From: Chrysochromulina tobinii
Taxonomy: Eukaryota; Haptophyta; Prymnesiales; Chrysochromulinaceae
Length of the DNA stretch: 18,781 bases
Reading direction: 5' to 3'
Assembly (NCBI GenBank): GCA_001275005.1
Contig: JWZX01002123.1
Span: forward strand, 1 to 18,781
Notes under the pieces: model-generated
Seen by the model: only the letters and a program-made list of their open reading frames with translations
Databases searched by the model: none
What the model was told of the DNA's origin: nothing
Shown: positions 1 to 7,219 of the stretch, in pieces
Layout: each line of letters opens with the position of its first letter
Numbering within the stretch: the stretch's first letter is position 1
Translations under genes and position numbers: made by a program

Positions 1-214
1 CGGCCACGCCTCCGTCCATTGCGATAGCGGCCCCCGTGCTTGGGGGTCCGGAGAGCGCGCGCGTTGTGTGTGTTTCACAGCAGCAGCAATCTCTCTGTTG
101 AACTGTTGTTGAGAACAGAACAGAACAGGGAGGACCTCCTGACCACCACCACCGTCTCTGGAGCGCGAGCGTGTGGTCACTTTCGAGTCTCGCAGGCTCC
201 GGCGGGCTCCTCTC
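1..214 (+). other. Upstream region of gene 1 (putative 5' UTR/promoter)
   Basis: This is the non-coding stretch before the first ATG of gene 1. It is GC-rich at the left edge and then mixed. I see no convincing TATA box or other core promoter element. The gene 1 reading frame is open from about 173 but has no ATG before 215, so this part is best read as 5' UTR. Confidence 0.4.
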
Positions 215-3100
215 ATGTCAACGAAATGGCTATGGCGAGCGAACGAAACACCCGCCGCGGAGACAGGGGCTTCTGGCAGCGAAGAGCGTAAACCGTTACT
301 CTTGAGAAGCGATTCGTTTGGTCGAAAGGTGGATAAGAGCGGAAGCCGGAAACGGGACGACGTATTAGCGAAGCGACACTGGGTCTTGATATTGGTACGT
401 ATCCTTCTGGCCGCGCCAGGACCGGCCTTCTTGGTGTTCTCAGCCATTCAACACTTTGAGGTCACTACCGTTACCGCGCGGTCAGCGTGGTCTGGGTCTA
501 TCACGCAGATAGAGACAGGGCGAAATTTCGCGGTCGCTGTCGGGTTGATTACAGTTCCGTTGTGGATTCTTTCGCTTCTCATCGCGCAGATCGAATGGAA
601 ACTCAACGAGGAACGAATTGCCCAGAAGTTCGCCAAAGGCAGCCGCGTGTTCGTGAAGCGCAGCAGCGGAGATGAGAGCTTTGAGAGCTTTGGGTATGTG
701 AAGAAGTACGATGCGAAGGAGCAACAACCATACACGGTGATGCTAGAATCTGGTACGCTCGAGAAATTCGATGAGGCGGAGATCGAAAAGAAACCGGCTC
801 AGAAGTTCGCCAATGGCAGCCGCGTGCTCGTCAAGCGCAGCAGTGGAGATGAGAGCTTTGGGTATGTGAAGGAGTACAATGAGAAGACGCAAGTCTACAC
901 GGTGAAGCTCGATACTGGTCCGCCCGAGGAGCTCGATACTGGGGAGGGCTCCATGCGAGATGCAAGTCCTGTGATCTCTTGTGAGCGTCTCGTGCGTCTC
1001 TGGAAATACTTCCTGAGTCTATGGAAATGGGATCAACGGATCTGGACATGGCCAAAGGCCTTTGAAGCTGCTTTGTTTTGGGGCTGTCTCTTAGGGTACG
1101 CAATGCTCTACCAATACAAATGGTTCACAACCGATTTGATCAGCGCGCTCATCTTCTGGGCTGTGCTTGCCCCGCCCGTGATCGCACTGATTTTGTACAC
1201 GGTCACAAAGATTGTGCGATCCATCATCGACTACCAGGACGACCAAAACGCCGAGTACCATACATTTGTGAACTTGCAAGCAGTTCGGCTTAGCATCCTG
1301 ACCATCTTCGGCGTCTGCCTGACCATCTATGTTCTGTCGGCAATGTCGCGGGTGATCATTCCAAACAATATGTTGGTACCCTTTGTCGAGCTCGCATACA
1401 GAGACATCACCTGTACGGACCGGGATGCATTCTGGACTGCGTTTGAAGCATATGCTAAGCATTGGAATGAAGCCAATGCTAGCTGCCATGCCCTGCCCAA
1501 TTGCGGTTACTCTTCATTCGAGAGCCTGTGCCAGGCCGTGCAGTACTCACCAATGGTGCAAGCTGAGGGCGTCGACTTGTTCAAAGTTCTAATCTTCAAT
1601 TGGTTAGCGTGGACGCTCGGCTCGCTGCTCGTCTTCGGCACTGGCCGTGCAAGCCAAAAGAACGGCTACGCGCAACTGCTCTCCAAACACATGCTCGTCG
1701 CCATGGTGCTGGGCCTTGGGCAATTGATGAGTGCGTGCTACTCACTCAGCCGCCTCCTTCTTCTCGTGCCCATGCTGCGGCTGCCTCGCCCGGCTGCCTA
1801 CTTTGACGAAAAGGGGTTGATGTCTCTGGAGCAACCGTTGTACTGCTACGGAAACACGTGCACGCTCTACGATTTTGGCGGTACCATCTTCGTGCACGTG
1901 CTCATCGCCCTTGCGCTCAACTTTGACTTCCTCAAAAAGTATGCATCGGCCATTGGCGCCGGAGACCAAGCAGCCATCAAGAAGCTCAAAGAGAAGATGA
2001 GGAAGGAAGGCGAGTGGAGCGACGAGGTTCCATACTTCTATTTCATGTCAGCAACTTTTGTGAAAGAGTGCGATGACAAAAGGTTGCCTCCCATGCAGGA
2101 GCTGCTCGACGACGGTCACCTGGAAAAGATACGAATCCGTCTCGTCGACGCGTTCGAACAGGCGGAGGAGGAGGCACGGCTGGCGAAGGAGAAGGCGGCG
2201 GTTGAGAAGGCGGCGGCCGAGAAGGTCAAGGGAATTGCCATCGGCAAGGGCATCGACGAGTCGAATCAAGCGGTCGAAAAGGCGGCGGCCGAGGTGGCGG
2301 CGGCCGAGGTGGCGGTGGCCAAGAAGGAAAATCAAGGCATCGGCATGGGCGATGGCATCGACGCGTTCAAAATCAAGGACTTCCTCTTCATCAGCCATCG
2401 CTGGGAAAAGCCTGGTCGGCCCGATATCATGGGGGTGCAGCTGAAGGCCATCAAGGAGTATCTGAAGGAACACCCTGAGATCAAGTGGGTCTGGTTTGAC
2501 TATTCATCGATGCCCCAGAAAATCGGTGGCATCGACTTTCGGTTGCAAAAGGAGAGGGCCGAGTTCGAACTGATGCTCGACTGCATCACCAACCTCTACC
2601 TGACCGCGCAGGTCCTCATTCTCCTCGATGGGTCGTACGCGTCCAGGTTCTGGACGCTGACGGAGGCATGGTGCTCGATGCAGACGGCCACAAAAGACGG
2701 ACTTAAGAATTCTATTTCCTCAACGGAGGATGCTGACTTCAAGGGCTCGGATGTACAAGTCGGGTCGAGATGCACGATTAAGTGGATCCACAACGCAGCT
2801 AAAGAGACGAAATGCAAGTATCTTGTGAATCTGGTCTCCACACAGACACCGGAAGGTATGCATGGAATCCTCGAGAAACCGGACGTGGACGTCACAAACA
2901 AAAAGGACAAGGAGAAAATGCTGCCCAAGATCCTGAAGTACAATGAAGATGTCATTCAGGGCTTTGAGAACGGCTTTAAGAAGCTGCAGAGCGAACATAA
3001 AAACACTTCAAAGCCAAACTCTGGAAAGCTTTCTCACCAAAAGTCTCGGGTGGCTCCTTCGGATTCCACTAGTGATGTCACTGCCTTCAATGACCACTGA
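215..3100 (+). CDS. Eight-pass membrane protein with Tudor-like repeats and a C-terminal TIR-like (FISHRW) domain
   Basis: A single open frame encodes 961 aa from the first ATG (215) to TGA (3098-3100), with no intron needed. Hydrophobic segments lie near residues 55-78, 105-127, 283-302, 308-333, 355-377, 457-475, 492-520 and 555-575. Two SH3/Tudor-like repeats lie at 138-196 and 197-247. If the N-terminus is cytosolic, the loops with paired cysteines (C400, C424, C430, C439; C544, C549) and the N-A-S glycosylation site (N421) all fall outside. The repeats and C-terminus then fall inside, which is self-consistent. An Ala/Glu/Lys-rich coiled coil at about 647-706 precedes a TIR-like fold: F-I-S-H-R-W at 725-730, WFDYSSMPQ, LILLDGSYASRFW, then E817 in TEAW, a candidate for the catalytic Glu of TIR NADases. 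I recall C-terminal domains of this kind from algal proteins. The ligand and enzymatic activity are unknown. Retrocopy or transferred origin is possible, given the lack of introns and the lower GC. Confidence 0.85.
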   Translation: MSTKWLWRANETPAAETGASGSEERKPLLLRSDSFGRKVDKSGSRKRDDVLAKRHWVLILVRILLAAPGPAFLVFSAIQHFEVTTVTARSAWSGSITQIETGRNFAVAVGLITVPLWILSLLIAQIEWKLNEERIAQKFAKGSRVFVKRSSGDESFESFGYVKKYDAKEQQPYTVMLESGTLEKFDEAEIEKKPAQKFANGSRVLVKRSSGDESFGYVKEYNEKTQVYTVKLDTGPPEELDTGEGSMRDASPVISCERLVRLWKYFLSLWKWDQRIWTWPKAFEAALFWGCLLGYAMLYQYKWFTTDLISALIFWAVLAPPVIALILYTVTKIVRSIIDYQDDQNAEYHTFVNLQAVRLSILTIFGVCLTIYVLSAMSRVIIPNNMLVPFVELAYRDITCTDRDAFWTAFEAYAKHWNEANASCHALPNCGYSSFESLCQAVQYSPMVQAEGVDLFKVLIFNWLAWTLGSLLVFGTGRASQKNGYAQLLSKHMLVAMVLGLGQLMSACYSLSRLLLLVPMLRLPRPAAYFDEKGLMSLEQPLYCYGNTCTLYDFGGTIFVHVLIALALNFDFLKKYASAIGAGDQAAIKKLKEKMRKEGEWSDEVPYFYFMSATFVKECDDKRLPPMQELLDDGHLEKIRIRLVDAFEQAEEEARLAKEKAAVEKAAAEKVKGIAIGKGIDESNQAVEKAAAEVAAAEVAVAKKENQGIGMGDGIDAFKIKDFLFISHRWEKPGRPDIMGVQLKAIKEYLKEHPEIKWVWFDYSSMPQKIGGIDFRLQKERAEFELMLDCITNLYLTAQVLILLDGSYASRFWTLTEAWCSMQTATKDGLKNSISSTEDADFKGSDVQVGSRCTIKWIHNAAKETKCKYLVNLVSTQTPEGMHGILEKPDVDVTNKKDKEKMLPKILKYNEDVIQGFENGFKKLQSEHKNTSKPNSGKLSHQKSRVAPSDSTSDVTAFNDH
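623..954 (+). repeat. Tandem duplication encoding two Tudor/SH3-like repeats
   Basis: Two copies with a period of about 177 nt (59 aa) start at 623/626 and 800/803. Both begin QKFA-GSRV-VKRSSGDESF and continue with GYVK-Y and YTV-L--G. The DNA is nearly identical at the start of each copy, and the first copy has an extra 9 nt (gagagcttt). High nucleotide identity implies a recent duplication. Confidence 0.8.
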
Positions 3101-3660
3101 GTCATACGCAAATGTATGGCCCACACACACCGGTCACCGCGAATGCGGCTGACCATGCGGGTATGTGAGGATGCGAGACGGCGGACCATGCGGGTATGTG
3201 AGGATGCGAGACGGGTGACGCGTGACGGCCCAGCCCAAATTGCTCTTGTCATCGAGTTGGCGCCCGTGAAGCGGGGTGCGGTTGCTCGGCGACGGACGGC
3301 CCGTCGAGGACGACAGCAAATATTGGGCCGGGTGGCGGCCCAGCGCGGGCGGCGGTGGCGCGAGTTCCGTTTGCACCGTTGGTGCTTGGTCTCCGTGCCG
3401 GGCGAACAGAGAGAGAGAGAGACAGGACCGGGCCGCGGACGCGAGACGGGCAGAGCAGGGCTTCGCTAAGGACTTTATCTTTGGTCGGGCTGGTGGGCTG
3501 AATTCTTGAATGGTTAACCGTAAGTCGACGCCACGCACGGCATGTTCGCCGCGCGCCGAGCGATGGCACGCATTTGATCCAGAGCGCTCGGCATCGCATG
3601 AATTGCATGACCTGTGTCCTGTGCCGCTTTAGCTCGCAGCTAGAGACGATAGTTTTGGTT
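3101..3660. other. Intergenic region after gene 1
   Basis: About 560 nt without a supported gene. Short open frames here lack an ATG or recognisable protein features. It contains a 33-nt tandem duplication (3151-3214), a GA microsatellite near 3410-3422, and otherwise nothing I can name. I see no AATAAA after gene 1. Confidence 0.5.
3151..3214. repeat. Two-copy 33-nt tandem repeat
   Basis: The unit starting gaccatgcgggtatgtgagg is present at 3151 and again at 3184, near-perfect with a period of 33 nt. It lies just after gene 1, possibly in its 3' UTR. Confidence 0.85.
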
Positions 3661-3704
3661 TCTTGGAAGAGGCTACACACTCGACTGTGTAGCCTCTTCC
3701 AAGA
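3661..3704. repeat. Perfect 19-bp inverted repeat (hairpin) with a 6-nt loop
   Basis: The left arm at 3661-3679 (TCTTGGAAGAGGCTACACA) is exactly complementary to the right arm at 3686-3704. The loop is CTCGAC (3680-3685). It sits in non-coding DNA between genes 1 and 2. It could be an RNA stem of a transcript end, a small-RNA precursor, or the relic of a mobile element. No long T-run follows, so a simple bacterial-type terminator is not supported. Confidence 0.9.
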
Positions 3705-3712
3705 TCATTTGG

Positions 3713-3741
3713 GATTGGTGGTAGATTGGTGGTAGATTGGT
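3713..3741. repeat. 11-nt tandem repeat (gattggtggta)
   Basis: The unit gattggtggta occurs at 3713 and 3724, with a partial third copy at 3735, immediately downstream of the hairpin. Confidence 0.8.
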
Positions 3742-3847
3742 TCGGTTGGGTTGTCCTCTGTGGCCGGTGTGCGCACTGTTGTGACTGGTGCGCTGTGGGC
3801 GCGCCCCGCGCGAGCCCGCAGGGCGCAGGCCGCAGCCTCTCCCTCGT

Positions 3848-3902
3848 CCCTCCGACTTGCGACTACGAGCCCGCCGCCTCTCCCTCCGACTTGCGACTAC
3901 GA
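3848..3902. repeat. Two-copy direct repeat with a 34-nt period
   Basis: A 21-nt stretch beginning ccctccgacttgcgactac is found at 3848-3868 and again, identically, at 3882-3902. It is a small local duplication in non-coding DNA. Confidence 0.85.
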
Positions 3903-4454
3903 CGAAGATCGAACCACCGACGCGGAAGCCGCCGTACCCGCTCGCGAACGGCCCGCGCGTGTTCTAGATCAATCGGCCCTGGTAGCCGCTGAAGCCTCCC
4001 GGCTGCCGTCATAGACTTACATAGAGGAGCAATCTGCCGGTCTCCAGTCAAGTCAGGCGCGCGCCGGTCCTCGAAGCTCGATGATCTCGAGACGTCTTCA
4101 CACTAGTTCACCCTAAATAGCGTCGATGAAGGTCAAGGTGCCGGGTAGGTGCCGGGCTCATGGCAGGGCTTCCGCATTTGTGTGAATGGAACGGGAATGA
4201 TGTCGCTACTTTCGTTTGGAAAAACGAAATGGGAAAAACGGCGTCGTTGGGAGCACGGTTCTGTCAACTGTCATGTTCAGCAGCAGCACAGTCGCACGTT
4301 CCACACCCGTACCATACAGGCTCGCGATTGACCTCCTCGTCTGGTGTGAAGACGTGTGTGATTTCTAACTTGGACTTTCACAGAGTCTCATCAAGCCTTT
4401 TGTGTGACCGTGCGAGCTAGCGTGCGTGCGTGCTTGCGCGCGCCGCCGCTCGTG

Positions 4455-7219
4455 ATGAAGCATCAACGGCAGCGATTCTGGGACGAGGATGCGGGCGCCA
4501 CTACTGCCGGCGACTCGTCGGCGGAGCACCAAACCATGGCCATGAATCTCATCCTCGAGTCTCTGCACGAGGCGGCCGCAGCCGAGCGTGCGCGTGCACA
4601 CTGGAAAGCGGCGTGGCAGCGCTGGCAGGACGCACCAGCCGAGGCGGCGATCGAGCTGCTCAATCCGCCCGAGACGGACCGCACCTACTCGGACGCGGAC
4701 GGGCGCGCCAACGGCGCGCCGCTCTCAGTGCTTGGCTCGGTTGGCGAATGGAAGGTGGTCTCACCTAACGTGTCCCGATGGGTGGCCTTGGATCTGGGCA
4801 AGCCACGACGTGTGACAGCGCTTGTGCTCTCTTGCGGCGCGCTTGGACGTCCCTTTTCGGGCTGGGTGACACGCGTGCGCGTCTACGGCGCGCGCACCGC
4901 CGCGCCGCCCGCGGAGGACACCAACTGGACGCCTCTCGGGCCGGAGGTTCCCACAGGATGCGGTTCGAAGCCTCGGTTCGAGCACCGTGTGCCGCTGCGT
5001 GAGCTGGTGTGGGTGCGCCATGTCAAGGTAGTGCCGACCGAGTGGAAGGTATCGGGCGCGATCTCGACCGGTGAAGACCTGAAGCCGTACATCTCTATGC
5101 GCCTTGGCGTGCTCGCGACACGCGAGACGTACGTGGATGAGGACGAGCAGGAAGAGATGATCGATCAAGGGAGCGAGTCGGCAGCGGAACAACGCGCACC
5201 CTCGGCTGCGATCGCCACCGGCTCGGGCACCTCTTCCTCAACGGCAGCGGGGAAGCCCGGAGCTGCCATTGCCTCTTGGACTGCTGGCGTCGCCCCTTCC
5301 CTGCGCGGTGCCAAGCGTCACGACGGCACTGGCGTTCGCTCAGCTGCAGTGGCGGCTACCTCTCTGGTGCCGCAAACGCTACTGCGGCGGCGCCGGGAGC
5401 TCTTCGCGCCGTGTCGAGCGCCGACGAGCGAAGTGACGAGCGCCATGTCGAGCGCCGCCCTCGACGAGGCTGGGATCGACGAGGCCGGGCTCGTGTGCCT
5501 CTTCAACCTCAAGCGCGGCCATGAGATCGTGCAGCCAGCAGATGGCCTGGCGCCCGTCACGGCGCCGTCAGGTGAGGGGGTAGGGCGCACTGCAACCTCA
5601 TCGCCGCGCCACCTCATACGCCAGATGGGCGAGGTGGTAGTTCGCCCTGCACCGCGGTCGAGGGCCGAGTCGGTCGCAGTGGGCGAGCTCCGAGGCGTCG
5701 AACGGGCCGAACGGGCCGACGATGGTCAAACTTTGCCTGCGGCCACCATGACCTTTGCAGACACGTGGCTTGCGGCTGACGCTTATCTGGACCCATTGAA
5801 CGAGGTGCAGCTGGAAGTGAACACGGATCCAAAAATCGAAGAGGATCCAAATATGGAAGTGAACACGGATCCAAAGATGGAAGTGAACACGGATCGACTT
5901 GCGCTCACGCTGCGAGCCACGCACCTGAGGTATGCCTGCCAGCGCGGCACTCGCCTCGCCCTCGCCTCGAGTACCAGCCATCAAGAGGCCAGTGGCACCG
6001 TCGTCCATCTCTGTGAATCCACAGGCCAGATCGTCATCTCCATCGACAATACCCGCTCCATTCGAACGTTCGTTGCGTGGGCGCGGCAACACTTCGGGCG
6101 TGCGGGCCGCTCCGTGCTCCATCCAGTGTGCGTGGACCCGCAGCCCTCCACGGTGGCGCTCGCCATGAGCATCCAGCACGCGCCGGGCACGCGGCTGCTC
6201 GTGCTGCGTGAAGGCGCTCTGCTCGACGTCACCGTTGAGCGCTGTGCCGGGCCCGAGTACGGCAACCGTCACACGCTGCGGCCGGCGGGATCTCCGGATT
6301 CTCCGGAAGCGCGCCTCGAGGTTGACCTGAACGAGCTCAACCACAGCACTCAACGCTTCGGATCGGCGGGCGCGTTCGAGGCAGCGCGCAGGCGCTATCT
6401 TGAGCGCACGCTGCAACGTGGAGCTCTCGTCGAGGACGCGATCACGGGGAGATTCCTCAAGATTGCTGAGCAGCTTCTCAACCTCACGATGGCCACTGGA
6501 GGCGAGGCGGTGCGCGACGAGGTGCGCGCCGAGGGAGGCCTCGCCGAGATGGCCGACGCCGACCTCGTCTGGACGCTCGGCGAGGCGGATCTGCAACCAG
6601 GTGACCGGGTACGCCATCGAGGACGCCTCGGTCACATTGGGTTCCGTAACGGCGACGGTCGGCGCGTCTTCCTGGGCAGTGCCACCGCCGACGCCTCCAA
6701 GCGGTTCTACTGCGGCTGCGCGGTGGGCAACGAGGTGTGCGGCGGCAAGCTGCGTGACGGCAGCGGGCCAAGCTGTGCGAGCTGTCGATCCTTTACGCGG
6801 GAGAATGCCGAGGTGCTCAGGAGCGAGCTCACAGACCCGCGGCTTCATCACGTCGAGTTCGACCATGCGAGTGCGTCGCAGTGCAAGCGCGCCCTCTGCT
6901 TGGCATACGAGCTCGAGAAGGCGAGGCCCATCTCGGGCGTGCACCGCGATGAGTGGAACGGGTGCGCCTTCCGCAACGGCGATGTGGTGTACGTCGAGGA
7001 TGGGTTTGTCACTCACGCAACCTCCAAGAAGCGTGTGGGCCTCGCGTACGCGTACCGGCCGTTGCGCCTTTCGCCGCTGCTCAACGCGCGCACCAATACG
7101 ATTGAGATAGAGGACGGGCACGTGGCGCGCCGGGTGCGCGGCCAGGGCGGCTGCGTCATCGGCGCCGAGCCCCTCGTCTTCATCGATGGTGTGGCAACCT
7201 TCGAAGTTGTCATCAAGCG
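4455..7219 (+). CDS. Gene 2 exon 1: discoidin-like domain, linker, conserved module, Cys cluster, first half of NHR/SPRY
   Basis: Encodes residues 1-921 plus two bases. Residues 34-219 resemble an F5/8 type C (discoidin) fold: WVALDLGKPRRVTALVLSCG, GWVTRVRVYG, TNWTPLG, VWVRHVKVVPTEW. A low-complexity linker with a short MEVNTDPK repeat follows. Residues 571-676 (APGTRLLVLREGALLDVTVE, LNELNHSTQRF, VEDAITGRFLKI) form a module I recall from other algal multidomain proteins; a Tudor-like barrel is possible. At about 751-779 a cluster CGC, C, C--C (with DGSGPSCASC) suggests zinc binding. From about 872 (NTIEIEDGHVARR) an NHR/SPRY-like beta-sandwich begins. The donor is at 7220, phase 2. Confidence 0.8.

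Larger units (their letters stand above)
3705..4454 (+). other. Intergenic / presumed 5' region of gene 2
   Basis: Non-coding stretch of about 750 nt with short repeats at 3713-3741 and 3848-3902. A TATA-like but unconvincing ctaaatag lies near 4115. At 4365-4383 there is a good splice-acceptor context: CTAAC, then pyrimidines, then CAG. This suggests a 5' UTR intron or an upstream coding exon. An ATG-initiated open frame starts at 4160, but its use is unproven. Confidence 0.4.

Noticed and set aside
40-291. Open frame of 83 codons overlapping the start of gene 1
   Set aside because: It has a non-ATG start and overlaps the better supported gene 1 frame.
3249-3680. Minus-strand open frame of about 143 codons between genes 1 and 2
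   Set aside because: It has no ATG at its 5' end, ends up in low-complexity Arg/Ser/Pro composition and overlaps the hairpin arm.
3751-4014. Plus-strand open frame of 87 codons in the intergenic region
   Set aside because: Non-ATG start, content explained by a local DNA duplication, no recognisable protein features.
5572-5624. Possible 53-nt intron (CAG^GTGAGG ... ACGCCAG) inside exon 1
   Set aside because: Its length is not a multiple of three and removal would break the frame, while the unspliced frame continues into recognisable domains.
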